Shown: positions 18,914-28,982 of the stretch, one piece after another
Numbering within the stretch: position 1 is the first letter of the stretch
Layout: every line of letters starts with the position of its first letter
Assembly (NCBI RefSeq): GCF_014284155.1
Contig: NZ_JACOFZ010000001.1
Coordinates: 1-64,000, forward strand
Length of the DNA: 64,000 bases
Direction: 5' to 3'
Source of the DNA: Affinundibacterium nitidum
GTDB taxonomy: Bacteria > Pseudomonadota > Gammaproteobacteria > Burkholderiales > Burkholderiaceae_D
Program-made: the position numbers and the translations under genes
Notes under the pieces: generated by a model
Seen by the model: only the letters and a program-made list of their open reading frames with translations
Databases searched by the model: none
Told to the model about the DNA's origin: nothing

Positions 18914-19381
18914 GTGAAACATAAGCGTAGTCGTGGCTTCACTCTTCTGGAATTACTCGTGGTGTTGGTCATCATGGGAATTATGTTGGGGGCTGTATCA
19001 CTCAATGCAATGCAAAGTACGCGTCAGCGTTTGCAGACGGATGCTCAACGCATTTCTTTATTGCTGCAATTGGCTCGTGAAGAAGCGATTGTACGTAACC
19101 GTCCGACCGCGTTTGAAGCGAATCAAGCGGGTTATCGTTTCTTGGTTCTCAATGATAATCGCTGGGAGCAAATCCTTGATCTTGATACTTTACGCGGCCG
19201 AGAATTCACCTTCCCAAATACGAAGTTGGAAATTATTCCGAATATCGATCAGAACACAGATAGTTTGAAAATCATTTTTGGTCGTGAGCCGGTTAGTCGC
19301 CCATTTGTTTTCAATTTACGTGTCGCCGAGGACTCGGTCTCTATTCGTGCCGATGGCGTAGGCCATTTTGTGGTGGAGTAA
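18914..19381 (+). CDS. gspH: Type II secretion minor pseudopilin GspH
   Basis: A 155-residue pseudopilin with a short basic leader (KHKRSRG) cut before FTLLELLVVLVIMG. The following region (RISLLLQLAREEAIVRNRP) is typical for GspH/FimT-like proteins. It begins with GTG, since the overlapping ATG runs straight into a stop. The position between gspG and gspI supports the call. Confidence 0.93.
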   Translation: MKHKRSRGFTLLELLVVLVIMGIMLGAVSLNAMQSTRQRLQTDAQRISLLLQLAREEAIVRNRPTAFEANQAGYRFLVLNDNRWEQILDLDTLRGREFTFPNTKLEIIPNIDQNTDSLKIIFGREPVSRPFVFNLRVAEDSVSIRADGVGHFVVE

Positions 19382-19384
19382 AGA

Positions 19385-19786
19385 ATGGCAACTTCAAGCA
19401 GTAATTTGATTCGGCGAACGCAAGCGCAGTTTGGTTTTACCCTGTTAGAGGTGCTGGTTGCTTTAGTCATTGTTGGCACTGTACTTGGGGCAAGTCTTCG
19501 AGCCGTAGCAAGTCTAGCTCAAAATAGTAGTGGATTGCGTGCGACTATGATGGCGAACTGGTCTGCGGAAAATAGACTTGCACAAATTCGTCTCGGACAT
19601 GAATGGCCAGAGTTGGGGGAACGGAGTTTTCCCTGCCCACAGGGCGAGCTTGCTCTGCTATGTGAAGAACATGTCATTGGAACGCCTAACCCTTCTTTTC
19701 GACGTGTTGAGGTTTTGGTCTTTGAACCAAGTAACTTGCAACGACGTTTGGCAAAACTGACACAGGTGGTGCCAAATGCTCCATAG
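19385..19786 (+). CDS. gspI: Type II secretion minor pseudopilin GspI
   Basis: A 133-residue pseudopilin with leader cleavage before FTLLEVLVALVIVG and the NWSAENRLAQIRL segment characteristic of GspI. GspI nucleates the pseudopilus tip together with GspJ and GspK. Its end overlaps gspJ by 11 bases, indicating translational coupling. Confidence 0.94.
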   Translation: MATSSSNLIRRTQAQFGFTLLEVLVALVIVGTVLGASLRAVASLAQNSSGLRATMMANWSAENRLAQIRLGHEWPELGERSFPCPQGELALLCEEHVIGTPNPSFRRVEVLVFEPSNLQRRLAKLTQVVPNAP

Positions 19787-20432
19787 ATCGCCCAGCAAAA
19801 ACTCAGGCTTTACCTTGATTGAATTGCTCGTGGCTGTGGCGATTCTAGCGATCATAGCGGTAATGGGGTGGCGCGGCTTGGATAGCATCATTCGAGCTCG
19901 TGTTGGTTTGAATCAGGAATTAGAACACAGTCGAGGTGCTCAAATTAGCTTTGTGCAGTTGGAAAACGATTGCGCACATTTGGTGAGCGAGGCAATGCTG
20001 CCTCGTCGGGAAAACATTCGGGCTTTTGATCAACAATTGATCTTGATTCGAACCGTCTACGAAGACAATCAAGCGACCCGCCTGCAAGTTGTGGCTTATC
20101 GCATGAAGGATGGGATCTTTAGTCGACGTGAGTCAATTCCTACGCGTGAGTTGGCGATACTGGATAGCTACTGGCAGCGCGCGATCAGCGGTGTCGATGA
20201 TATGCCAGTCGTAAATTTGCAAACGGACGTTTCGGCCTTTCAAATGCGCACTTGGAATTACGAAGAGAATACATGGCGTGTTGCCGGTACTGATATCGCT
20301 GTTCCTCAAGCGGCAGACCCCACGGGTAGACAGGGTAAAGGCGTCCCACGTAAGACAGGACTTGAGGTCATGATGCAGGTCAAAGGACAAGAGTTTCCCT
20401 TGATGAAGATTTTCCTCTTGGGGGCAGCATGA
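19776..20432 (+). CDS. gspJ: Type II secretion minor pseudopilin GspJ
   Basis: A 218-residue pseudopilin, cut before FTLIELLVAVAILA, with the GWRGLDSIIRAR segment common to GspJ. It forms part of the I-J-K tip complex. The start lies inside the end of gspI and the stop overlaps the gspK start by 4 bases. Confidence 0.94.
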   Translation: MLHRSPSKNSGFTLIELLVAVAILAIIAVMGWRGLDSIIRARVGLNQELEHSRGAQISFVQLENDCAHLVSEAMLPRRENIRAFDQQLILIRTVYEDNQATRLQVVAYRMKDGIFSRRESIPTRELAILDSYWQRAISGVDDMPVVNLQTDVSAFQMRTWNYEENTWRVAGTDIAVPQAADPTGRQGKGVPRKTGLEVMMQVKGQEFPLMKIFLLGAA

Positions 20433-21505
20433 TGCGTGCTAGTCACAGACGATTGCAAGCGGGGGTAGCGGTTGTTACTGCGCTCTTGCTAACGACATTG
20501 GCAATCACTATTGTCGCTAGTCTTTTTTGGCAGCAACAAGTGCAGGTACGTTCGATCGAAAACCAACGATATCAATTGCAGAAGAAGTGGGTTTTACGTG
20601 GCGCACTAGATTGGGCTAGTTTGATTTTGCGTGAGGACGCTCGAACGAGTAATGAGCTTGATCACCTTGGTGAGCCTTGGGCGGTGAGTTTGGGTGACAC
20701 CCGACTCGATCAATATGTGGAAAATGGGAAGACAGAGGTTGAAGACAGCGATGCAACCTTGTCGGGTCAGATTAGCGATGCTCAAGCCAAATTTAATCTG
20801 ACAAATTTGGCGACTGACGGCGTTGTTGATGAGCGCGAACTAATGGCTTTCGGGAAGTTGTTAAGTAATCTTAAGCTTGACTCTAGTTTGGCTGCAGCTG
20901 TGGCTATTCAGGTGGCACAAACTCAGGATAAAGTAATCAAGCCAGACAAGCCGACCGAAGGTGGTGGAGGAAATCCGTCGGGGCCAAGTATGCCAGCAAG
21001 CACACCTGTAGGTTCGCAGAGCGAATCTACAACGAAATCTGCAAGTGAAAAGGCTGATTCATCAGTTAATGTATCGATAACAGCGAATTCCGCAGTACAA
21101 TTTCTAAAATTTAGTCAGGTAGAAGATCTATTGGCCGTTCCTGGTTTTTCGCCAGAAATGATTTTGCGCTTGAAAAACTTTGTGACTGTGCTCCCAGTTC
21201 GTACAAGCATTAACGTTAATACGACCACTGCTGAGGTACTTTCAGCGAGGCTTGAAAACGTCAGTATGACGGATGCTGCTCTCATGATCGCAACCCGTGA
21301 TCGAAGTTTTTTCCGTGATTTTGCGCAATTCCAATTAAATTTTCCCGATAAGCTAAATGAGGCGGCGAAGAAGGACGTTTCTTTTTCTACGCATTATTTT
21401 GTCGTGAACGGCAAGGTCCGCCTTAATCGTTCGAACTTGGAAGTGAATTCGTTGATTGAGCGACTTGGTCAACGAACGCAAATTTTGTGGGTAAAAGAAA
21501 ATTGA
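20429..21505 (+). CDS. gspK: Type II secretion minor pseudopilin GspK
   Basis: A 358-residue GspK with a basic leader ending in QAG before VAVVTALLLTTLAITIVASL. As in other GspK proteins the +5 position is not glutamate, consistent with capping the pseudopilus tip. The FNLTNLA and SINVNTTTAEVLSA motifs belong to this family. A Gly/Ser/Thr/Lys-rich insertion at about residues 170-210 is low complexity and probably a flexible loop. Confidence 0.94.
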   Translation: MMRASHRRLQAGVAVVTALLLTTLAITIVASLFWQQQVQVRSIENQRYQLQKKWVLRGALDWASLILREDARTSNELDHLGEPWAVSLGDTRLDQYVENGKTEVEDSDATLSGQISDAQAKFNLTNLATDGVVDERELMAFGKLLSNLKLDSSLAAAVAIQVAQTQDKVIKPDKPTEGGGGNPSGPSMPASTPVGSQSESTTKSASEKADSSVNVSITANSAVQFLKFSQVEDLLAVPGFSPEMILRLKNFVTVLPVRTSINVNTTTAEVLSARLENVSMTDAALMIATRDRSFFRDFAQFQLNFPDKLNEAAKKDVSFSTHYFVVNGKVRLNRSNLEVNSLIERLGQRTQILWVKEN

Positions 21506-21549
21506 GTCTCGACGTAAGAACTCATTTAAGCAAAAGGGTGTAGAGGAAC

Positions 21550-22824
21550 ATGGCAAGTACGCTTTATATACAAATGCCTCCAAAATCGGTGGCTGATACC
21601 ACCGTTGGCTGGCAAGATCATGCATTCCCATTTTGCTTGGCTTCTGCTGATAAACGGCCCATGCAACACGGTCGTCAGAATCTGAATGACCTCAAGGAAT
21701 TAGCGCGTTCCGCAAATCAAACCATTCTTTTAGTGGCCTCATCGGATGTCAGTTTTTTTGACATTGAAGTGCCTCCGATGCCTATACAAAAACTACGTGC
21801 GGCGTTACCTAATTTATTGGAGGAGCAGCTATTAGTTGATCCGTCGGAATTGTTGTTTGTCTGCGGAAATCCTGTAAATTCCCGTTGTACGGTTGCGGTA
21901 GTCGGGCGCATCTGGACCGAGGCTTTGTTAGCAGCGGCTCAAGTGCTTGATGCACGAAAATTAAGCGCTTATCCATTGGCTCTTAGCTTGCCACAAGATC
22001 CAGATACCGCTTCGGTTGCGATTGAGCACGTGTTAGGCGCTGAAGATCAAATAATGCTTTCCGTTAAGCTCTCATCGCAGTCGTGTGCTGGTCTCACTCT
22101 CTCCTTGGGGCGAAGCGAGAGCGCTAATGTAGGTACTGCATTATCTTCAATCGGTCTATTTTGTCGTGGTCGAAATCTAAAGCTGTTTGTCGAGAATAGC
22201 ATGCTGTTGCCAACACAAAAAGCAGTTGAGGCTAATTCTCTAGACGTAAATATCATCCAGGTTGAAGTTCTAGATTGGTCACATAAGATTGCGGCGGATT
22301 TGCCACCATTGCTTAATTTGTTTTCCTTATTAGTTCAGGAAAACCAAGCGTCATTTGATTGGCCGAAATGGCGTTGGACTGTGGCACTCACAGCTTGTAT
22401 CGGATTAGTTTCAGTTTTTGGTCTCAATTTTGAGTGGTTTAGACTGAAGTCAGAGGCAAGCGCGCTCAATGGTTCGTTACTGGCAACCTATAAAAATCTT
22501 TTTCCTCAAGAAAATAGCTTGAGAGATCCTCTTTTGCAATTGCAACAAAAAATTGAGCAATCCAAGAGGATGGCAGGGCAGTCAACCGAAGAAGATTTTT
22601 TGGTAATGAGTGGTCAATTAGCGCAAGCATGGCAGACTGCTCATCCGCAAGGTATTCAGTTGGCTAATCTCGAATACAAAGATAGGAGTTTGATCGCGAA
22701 GCCAAAAAACGTCGGTGAGGTTCAAGTCGATAATTTGCGTTCGGCCTTGCGTGAATACAGCCTTAAACTTGAAGTTAAAGACGGCAATTATAAAATCTGG
22801 CGTGACGATGGGAGTGGCAAATGA
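21550..22824 (+). CDS. gspL: Type II secretion inner-membrane platform protein GspL
   Basis: A 424-residue protein with a cytoplasmic actin-like N-terminal domain (to about residue 250), one transmembrane helix near residues 273-293 (WTVALTACIGLVSVFGLNF) and a periplasmic ferredoxin-like tail. GspL links the ATPase GspE to the inner-membrane platform and pairs with GspM. The family is sequence-divergent, so the operon position carries part of the assignment. Its stop overlaps gspM by four bases. Confidence 0.9.
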   Translation: MASTLYIQMPPKSVADTTVGWQDHAFPFCLASADKRPMQHGRQNLNDLKELARSANQTILLVASSDVSFFDIEVPPMPIQKLRAALPNLLEEQLLVDPSELLFVCGNPVNSRCTVAVVGRIWTEALLAAAQVLDARKLSAYPLALSLPQDPDTASVAIEHVLGAEDQIMLSVKLSSQSCAGLTLSLGRSESANVGTALSSIGLFCRGRNLKLFVENSMLLPTQKAVEANSLDVNIIQVEVLDWSHKIAADLPPLLNLFSLLVQENQASFDWPKWRWTVALTACIGLVSVFGLNFEWFRLKSEASALNGSLLATYKNLFPQENSLRDPLLQLQQKIEQSKRMAGQSTEEDFLVMSGQLAQAWQTAHPQGIQLANLEYKDRSLIAKPKNVGEVQVDNLRSALREYSLKLEVKDGNYKIWRDDGSGK

Positions 22825-23318
22825 TTGCGCAAGAGTTGATCGAAGAGATAAAGAGTTCTTGGACAAAACGCGAATTGCGTGAAAGACGCATTCTTAGTTT
22901 TATCGGGTTAATTACCTTAGTGAGTATTGTTTATCTAGTTGGGGTTGAGCCCGCGCTTAGAAATCGAAGTAACTTAGAAAAAAGCATTCCACAACTCAAG
23001 CAGAATGCAGCAAAAATGACTGATCTCGCTGCTCAATACTCGGCATTGTCAAAGACTCTGTCTGAGGGGGTAGCTCCTATTTCAAGGGAGTTAATTGAGT
23101 CGACACTGGCGCGGCGCAATATCAAGACGCAGTCCCTTTCGGTTAGTAATGAGATTGTACGTTTTCAAGTGAATGTGGTGGCCTATTCAAATATGATGGA
23201 GTGGCTATTGGAAATGCAAAGAGTCGCTCGCCTAACTGTTGAAGAGATCAAGGTTACATCTTTAACGGAGCCAGGGCAGGTGAGTGTCGTGGTCACCTTG
23301 AAGCAACAGCGAGCGTAA
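22821..23318 (+). CDS. gspM: Type II secretion inner-membrane platform protein GspM
   Basis: A 165-residue protein with a short cytoplasmic start (SSWTKRELRERR), one transmembrane segment (about residues 29-48) and a periplasmic domain ending VSVVVTLKQQRA, as in GspM. It stabilises GspL. Assignment rests on topology, size and position. Confidence 0.9.
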   Translation: MIAQELIEEIKSSWTKRELRERRILSFIGLITLVSIVYLVGVEPALRNRSNLEKSIPQLKQNAAKMTDLAAQYSALSKTLSEGVAPISRELIESTLARRNIKTQSLSVSNEIVRFQVNVVAYSNMMEWLLEMQRVARLTVEEIKVTSLTEPGQVSVVVTLKQQRA

Positions 23319-23321
23319 GTT

Positions 23322-24113
23322 ATGTGGCGTGAATTGTCGCTAAAGGCGCGCTTTTTTTTCGTTGTATTCGCTTGTTTGTGTATTTTGTTAACGGTGATAG
23401 CGTTTTTGCCTGCGAGTTGGCTGGGAAGTATTCTTGAGAAGCAAACGAATGGCCGGGTTAGTTTGGGAGATGTGCAAGGAAGTTTCTGGCAAGGATCAGC
23501 GTTTATCGGTGTTGCGGCAGACCAAAAAAGTGCGGTCACGGCTTTATTTCCTGGTCGCTTTAGTTGGAAAATTTCACCGAAGTTGTTATTGGGTCAGATT
23601 GATGTTGAGATCTCAAATAATGATGTACTGACGGCGCCTGTGCAAGTGAGTGGAAGTTTTACACAATGGCGTCTGAGTCCCGCGAGTTTGCGTTTGCCTC
23701 CTGAACGCCTCGAGGGCTTGGGTGCGCCATTAAACACAATTGGTCCGAGCGGGAAGATTTGGCTTCGTTGGGACGGAATTGAAATGACTCGAGTCGATGG
23801 ACAGTTGCAAGTGACTGGTCGCGCGGAACTTGAGTTGAATGACATGGCATCTCGAGCATCGTTGATAAAGCCTTTAGGAAGTTATGTTTTAAGTTTTCAA
23901 TTGATGGGACAGACCAGCAATATGGTGCTGACAACATCTCGAGGGCCAATGATGTTGGAAGGCAGTGGTTCGCTTTCAAATGGAAAATTTCAGTTTTCTG
24001 GGAAGGCGTATGCGCAGGTCGGGCAAGAAGAAAAATTAGCAAATCTCTTGAATTTGCTGGGGAGACGTCGCCAAGAGGGTGACAAACAAATAATCGCTTT
24101 AGAATATAGATGA
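23322..24113 (+). CDS. gspN: Type II secretion protein GspN
   Basis: A 263-residue protein with one N-terminal membrane anchor (about residues 11-33) followed by a beta-rich periplasmic domain with the GDVQGSFWQGSA motif typical of GspN. GspN is present in only some T2SS systems and its exact role is unclear. It follows gspM by three bases and precedes gspD by ten. Confidence 0.9.
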   Translation: MWRELSLKARFFFVVFACLCILLTVIAFLPASWLGSILEKQTNGRVSLGDVQGSFWQGSAFIGVAADQKSAVTALFPGRFSWKISPKLLLGQIDVEISNNDVLTAPVQVSGSFTQWRLSPASLRLPPERLEGLGAPLNTIGPSGKIWLRWDGIEMTRVDGQLQVTGRAELELNDMASRASLIKPLGSYVLSFQLMGQTSNMVLTTSRGPMMLEGSGSLSNGKFQFSGKAYAQVGQEEKLANLLNLLGRRRQEGDKQIIALEYR

Positions 24114-24123
24114 GACGATAAGT

Positions 24124-26271
24124 ATGAATAACGAGCGTAATCAAGTTGAAGGTGTTAAAGCAATGAATTCAAGCAAACAATGGCGCAAAATGGCTGCCCT
24201 CAGCACCTTAGCGAGTGCCCTTATGTTAGGAGGCGTGGTTTTGCAGAGCGCCGCGACCGCTCAAGAGTCGAGTCAAAATGCCGCAACTTTGAATTTTGTG
24301 AACGCCGATATTGAGTCTGTTGTAAAAGCGATTGGTCATTACACAGGCACCACATTTGTGATTGACCCAAGAGTAAAGGGGCAGCTCACATTGGTGTCGG
24401 AGAAACCCCTGAGTAAAGAACAAGCGTTTAAATTGTTGACCTCGAATTTGCGTATGCAAGGTTTTGCTGTTGTGACTTCTGATGGATTTTCAAAAGTTGT
24501 GCCAGAAGCAGATGCCAAATTGCAAGGTGGACCAACTCAAGCTAAAAGCGTGAAGGGCGATCAAATTGTCACGCAAGTTTTTAGAATTAATTATGAGGCG
24601 GCAAATAATATTGTTACGGCCTTGCGTCCCTTGATTTCCCCAAATAATGTGATCAACGTAACTCCTGGCAATAACTCAGTTGTTATCACGGATTATGCAG
24701 ATAACATGCGTCGCATGGCTGAAGTGATTGCCTTGTTAGATGTGCCTGCTAACCCCGACCTTGAAATCATTCCGATTAAACACGCCATTGCAAGTGACAT
24801 CGCCACAATGGCAACACGTTTGACAGAAGGGGGACAGGCAGCTGGTGACTCTGGTCGTACGGTCATTATGGCTGATTCACGAACAAATTCAGTGCTAGTG
24901 AAGGCACCTTCCGCAGCACGTAGTAATTTGGTGAAATCTCTAGTAGCTAAGCTCGATCAGCCCACCGATCTGCCAGGCAATGTTCACGTCGTCTACCTAA
25001 AAAATGCTGAGGCAGTGAAGTTGGCTTCCACGCTGCGTTCAATAATTACGGGTGAGGGCAGCTCAGCGAATGGTACTGGTCAAAGTGGCGGCGGACTCTC
25101 GACGCAAAGCGTTGGTGTCAACAATTTGGGGCAGCCTCAAGCCGGAAATAATTCTGCATTAAGCAGCACAGGCTCTAATTTGAGTTTGCCGATCAGTAGT
25201 TCAGCTAATGGCCAGTCGCAGGCGGGGGGCTCAGGCTTCATTCAAGCCGATCAAGCTACCAACACTTTAATCATTACTGCAAGTGATACGGTCTATCGGA
25301 ATTTGAGAGCAGTCATTGATCAACTCGATGCGCGTCGCGCGCAGGTGTACATTGAAACTTTGATCGTTGAAGTTTCGAATGAAAAGGCCAGTGAGTTGGG
25401 TGTTGAATGGTTGGGAGCGACTGGCGATTCGAATAGCAAATATCGCTTAGGCGGTATTACTTCGTATCCTAGTGATACTGGTTTAGTGGCGCTTGGTGGC
25501 AATACAGCAGCCCAAGTCGGTGCGGTCACTGGAAAAGGTTTAACGGTAGGTCTCTTTAGACAGGTCGGTGGCCAATTAGGTCTTGGCGCTTTAGCACATG
25601 CTTTAGCGACGGATGGCAATACAAATGTTCTATCAGTTCCTAACTTAGTCACACTCGACAACGAAGAGGCGAGCATCGTTGATGGCAAGACTGTTGGCGT
25701 CGTCACTGGTCAATATACGTCGAATACAGGTAGTGCGGGGCAAAATCCTTTTCAGACTATCGAGCGAAAAGAAATTGGTATCAAGTTGAAGGTTAAACCG
25801 CAAATATCAGAAGGTGGAACGGTTCGTTTGGCAATCGCTCAGGAAGTTTCTAGTATAGGTCAGCCTGTGGCCGGTGGCGTAGGGATTACCACAATTGTTC
25901 GTTCAATCGCGACCAATGTTTTGGCGGAAGATGGGCAAATCATTGCGCTTGGTGGACTGATTCGTGACACGAACGATGATGCGGTTGAGAAAGTTAATTT
26001 CCTAGGTGATATTCCTATTATTGGTAACCTGTTTAAGTACAAAAAACGTACGAACGGAAAAGCGAATCTAATGGTGTTCTTGCGTCCTACGGTAATTCGC
26101 AGCGCGGAACAAAGTAGTAGTGTTTCTCTCGATCGTTACGATTACTTGAGGACACAGTATCTTCAGTCTTTAGATAAAGATACCAATGGCGATATGTTGA
26201 AATTGGAAAAAGGAAAACTGATTGTTCCGGCGGGTGCAGAACAACCAAAAAATAAACCAGAATCCAAATAA
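24124..26271 (+). CDS. gspD: Type II secretion outer-membrane secretin GspD
   Basis: A 715-residue secretin with an N-terminal export signal (start at 24124 or at the internal ATG 24163), then N0 (LNFVNADIESVVKAIG), the N1-N3 repeats, and the secretin core with VPNLVTLDNEEASI and GKTVGVVTGQY. A Gly/Ser/Asn-rich stretch of about 70 residues (near residues 310-385) interrupts N3. The extreme C-terminus is charged and Pro/Lys-rich, with no obvious pilotin-binding S domain. It forms the outer-membrane exit channel. Unusually, gspD comes after gspN here rather than at the head of the operon. Confidence 0.96.
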   Translation: MNNERNQVEGVKAMNSSKQWRKMAALSTLASALMLGGVVLQSAATAQESSQNAATLNFVNADIESVVKAIGHYTGTTFVIDPRVKGQLTLVSEKPLSKEQAFKLLTSNLRMQGFAVVTSDGFSKVVPEADAKLQGGPTQAKSVKGDQIVTQVFRINYEAANNIVTALRPLISPNNVINVTPGNNSVVITDYADNMRRMAEVIALLDVPANPDLEIIPIKHAIASDIATMATRLTEGGQAAGDSGRTVIMADSRTNSVLVKAPSAARSNLVKSLVAKLDQPTDLPGNVHVVYLKNAEAVKLASTLRSIITGEGSSANGTGQSGGGLSTQSVGVNNLGQPQAGNNSALSSTGSNLSLPISSSANGQSQAGGSGFIQADQATNTLIITASDTVYRNLRAVIDQLDARRAQVYIETLIVEVSNEKASELGVEWLGATGDSNSKYRLGGITSYPSDTGLVALGGNTAAQVGAVTGKGLTVGLFRQVGGQLGLGALAHALATDGNTNVLSVPNLVTLDNEEASIVDGKTVGVVTGQYTSNTGSAGQNPFQTIERKEIGIKLKVKPQISEGGTVRLAIAQEVSSIGQPVAGGVGITTIVRSIATNVLAEDGQIIALGGLIRDTNDDAVEKVNFLGDIPIIGNLFKYKKRTNGKANLMVFLRPTVIRSAEQSSSVSLDRYDYLRTQYLQSLDKDTNGDMLKLEKGKLIVPAGAEQPKNKPESK

Positions 26272-26285
26272 GGTAATACATTCGT

Positions 26286-27716
26286 ATGTCAGAAAATCGA
26301 TTATTACCATTTGCGTTTGCCCGAGATTTTTCTATTCTTGCGCATCGTCGTGATGATTTAGAGGGCGCACCAATCGAATTAAAGGTGTCAGATCAAACGC
26401 GTCAAGCCGCGATCCTTGAAGCGGGGCGCCGGTTTGGTCGCATTCAACTCGACCTTATGCCTCACGACGTTCTCCTTCAGGAAATCGCGCGTGCATATGC
26501 AGGCTCTGGTGGAGATGCTGCCGATGTCGTTGGTGAAGTCGAGTCCGACATGGACTTGGCGAAACTAATGCAAGACATGCCAGCGATAGAAGATCTTCTC
26601 GAGTCTGCAGACGACGCGCCAGTGATTCGTATGATTAATGCACTTCTCACGCAAGCTTTGCGCGAGGGAGCATCCGATATCCATATCGAACCTTTTGAGC
26701 AAATTTCCGTTGTTCGATTTCGAGTCGATGGTGCTTTGCGTGATGTGATTCGCCCTAAGAAAGCGATTCACGCCTCCTTAGTCTCCCGCATTAAAATTAT
26801 GGCGCAATTGGACATTGCCGAGAAACGCCTGCCTCAAGATGGACGAATCACCCTTCGGATTGGTGGCAAACCTGTCGATGTTCGTGTATCAACGTTGCCG
26901 ACCGGACATGGAGAGCGTGCTGTTTTACGTCTCCTAGATAAAGAAGCTGGTAAGCTCGATTTAACGCATCTGGGAATGAGCCCCGATGTGTTAGTGCAAT
27001 TCGATCAGTTAATTGCGCAACCGCATGGTATTGTTTTGGTGACCGGGCCGACGGGCTCTGGCAAAACCACCACACTTTACGCTGCGCTGTCGCGTGTTAA
27101 TGCGGGGACTACCAATATCCTTACCGTTGAAGATCCAATTGAGTATGAGCTAGCTGGGATTGGCCAGACACAAGTGAACGCGAAGATTGATATGACCTTC
27201 GCTAAAGCATTGCGGGCGATTTTGCGTCAAGATCCAGATGTCATCATGATTGGTGAGATTCGAGATTTAGAGACGGCGCAGATTGCGGTTCAAGCATCTC
27301 TCACTGGTCATTTAGTATTGGCGACCTTGCATACGAATGATTCTGCTGCAGCCGTTACTCGTTTGCTGGATATGGGAATTGAACCATTCCTGTTGTCGTC
27401 TTCGTTATTGGGTGTTGTCGCGCAACGCTTGGTACGTAAGTTATGCGGCCATTGCAAACAGAATGAAAATGGTACTTGGAAGGCTATCGGATGTGATCAT
27501 TGTGGGCACACAGGATACCAAGGCCGGGTTGGTGTTTATGAGCTACTTCTCACCACGGAAGCAATTTCAGCACAAATTCATCATCAAGCCTCAGAAGCAG
27601 AGATTCGCACTGCCGCGCAAGGTGACGGTATGAAAACAATGCGCGAAGATGGGCAACGTTGGTTGGATGCAGGGGTGACGACCAAAGAAGAGCTTTTACG
27701 CGTAACTAAAGAATAG
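26286..27716 (+). CDS. gspE: Type II secretion ATPase GspE
   Basis: A 476-residue secretion ATPase that powers pseudopilus assembly from the cytoplasm. It has Walker A GPTGSGKTTT (about residue 255), the Asp box (ILTVEDPIE), Walker B (VIMIGEIRDLETA), the His box (HLVLATLHTND) and the tetracysteine zinc motif (CGHC, then CDHC). The N-terminal domain is short but complete enough to bind GspL. Confidence 0.97.
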   Translation: MSENRLLPFAFARDFSILAHRRDDLEGAPIELKVSDQTRQAAILEAGRRFGRIQLDLMPHDVLLQEIARAYAGSGGDAADVVGEVESDMDLAKLMQDMPAIEDLLESADDAPVIRMINALLTQALREGASDIHIEPFEQISVVRFRVDGALRDVIRPKKAIHASLVSRIKIMAQLDIAEKRLPQDGRITLRIGGKPVDVRVSTLPTGHGERAVLRLLDKEAGKLDLTHLGMSPDVLVQFDQLIAQPHGIVLVTGPTGSGKTTTLYAALSRVNAGTTNILTVEDPIEYELAGIGQTQVNAKIDMTFAKALRAILRQDPDVIMIGEIRDLETAQIAVQASLTGHLVLATLHTNDSAAAVTRLLDMGIEPFLLSSSLLGVVAQRLVRKLCGHCKQNENGTWKAIGCDHCGHTGYQGRVGVYELLLTTEAISAQIHHQASEAEIRTAAQGDGMKTMREDGQRWLDAGVTTKEELLRVTKE

Positions 27717-27735
27717 TTGGAAAGAGAAGACTACC

Positions 27736-28956
27736 GTGCCAGCATTTAGATATGAAGCCGTCGATTCCAACGGATCAACTAAGAAGGGTGTAATCACCGC
27801 GGATAGTGCACGTGCGGCACGTTCAGATCTACGCGACCAAAAGTTAGTGCCAGTACTCGTCGAGCAGATTGCAACTCAAAATGCCGATGGCAGCAATAAA
27901 GGGCGCGGTTTTTTTTCAGAGAAACTGTCGAATACCGAACTGGCCTTATTCACACGTCAGTTAGCAAGTCTCCTAGAAGCAGGCTTACCATTAGAGCAGG
28001 CTTTTTCTGCGTTGTTAGATCAGGCAGAGCGAGTTTATATTCGAGACTTGGTGGCTTCTATTCGTTCTGAGATCCTGGCTGGGTCAGCATTGTCGGACGC
28101 ACTAAAACAACATCAAAATGATTTTGCAGATATTTATATCGCGTTGGTGGCGTCGGGCGAGCAGATTGGACAGTTGTCTAGAGTCTTATCACGCCTCGCC
28201 GACTACATCGAACGACGTAATGCATTGGTGCAGAAAGTTAAATTAGCCTTTACCTATCCTGCAATTGTGACCGTAGTTGCCTTCGCGATTGTCATTTTCT
28301 TGCTAACCTATGTGGTGCCACAGATTGTTTCTGTATTTGCAAATACAAAGCAAAAATTGCCTTTGCTAACTGTAATTATGTTGGCGATTTCTGATTTTGT
28401 AAGGGCTTATGGCTGGTTGGTCGCCATCGTTGTGATTGGGATTGGTTTTGCTTGCCGTCACGCGTTGAAGAATCCGAACATTAAACTGCGTTGGCATACT
28501 TGGCTTTTGGATGCCCCGATGTATGGAAAGTTCGAGCGTAGTCTAAATACCGCACGTTTCTCAAGTACTTTGTCGATCACTACAGGTTCTGGCGTGCCAA
28601 TCTTAAAGGCATTGCAAACAAGCAAAGAGACTCTGTCCAACGTTGCTATGCGCCAGCAGGTTGAGGATGCGACGAACAGCGTGAGAGAAGGCGTTAGTTT
28701 GGCGCGATCTTTGTCGGCCCATAAGCATTTCCCCCCGATGCTCATTCACATGATTCGAGCAGGTGAAGTGACTGGAGAATTGCCAGCGATGCTAGAGAGG
28801 GCTGCATCTGCACAAGAGCAAGACCTCGAACGCCGAGCATTAACAATGGCAGGACTTTTGGAACCACTTTTGATCTTGGCGATGGGTGTGGTGGTGTTAT
28901 TGATTGTATTGGCTGTGCTGATGCCAATCATTGAAATCAATCAGTTGGTTCGTTAG
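27736..28956 (+). CDS. gspF: Type II secretion inner-membrane protein GspF
   Basis: The 406-residue platform protein has two T2SSF helical domains and three transmembrane segments (near residues 170-190, 220-238 and 375-395). It opens PAFRYEAVDSNGSTKKG and ends MPIIEINQLVR, both typical. The start is GTG at 27736. Confidence 0.96.
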   Translation: MPAFRYEAVDSNGSTKKGVITADSARAARSDLRDQKLVPVLVEQIATQNADGSNKGRGFFSEKLSNTELALFTRQLASLLEAGLPLEQAFSALLDQAERVYIRDLVASIRSEILAGSALSDALKQHQNDFADIYIALVASGEQIGQLSRVLSRLADYIERRNALVQKVKLAFTYPAIVTVVAFAIVIFLLTYVVPQIVSVFANTKQKLPLLTVIMLAISDFVRAYGWLVAIVVIGIGFACRHALKNPNIKLRWHTWLLDAPMYGKFERSLNTARFSSTLSITTGSGVPILKALQTSKETLSNVAMRQQVEDATNSVREGVSLARSLSAHKHFPPMLIHMIRAGEVTGELPAMLERAASAQEQDLERRALTMAGLLEPLLILAMGVVVLLIVLAVLMPIIEINQLVR

Positions 28957-28982
28957 ACGTATATTAAAAAAATGAGTAAAAA

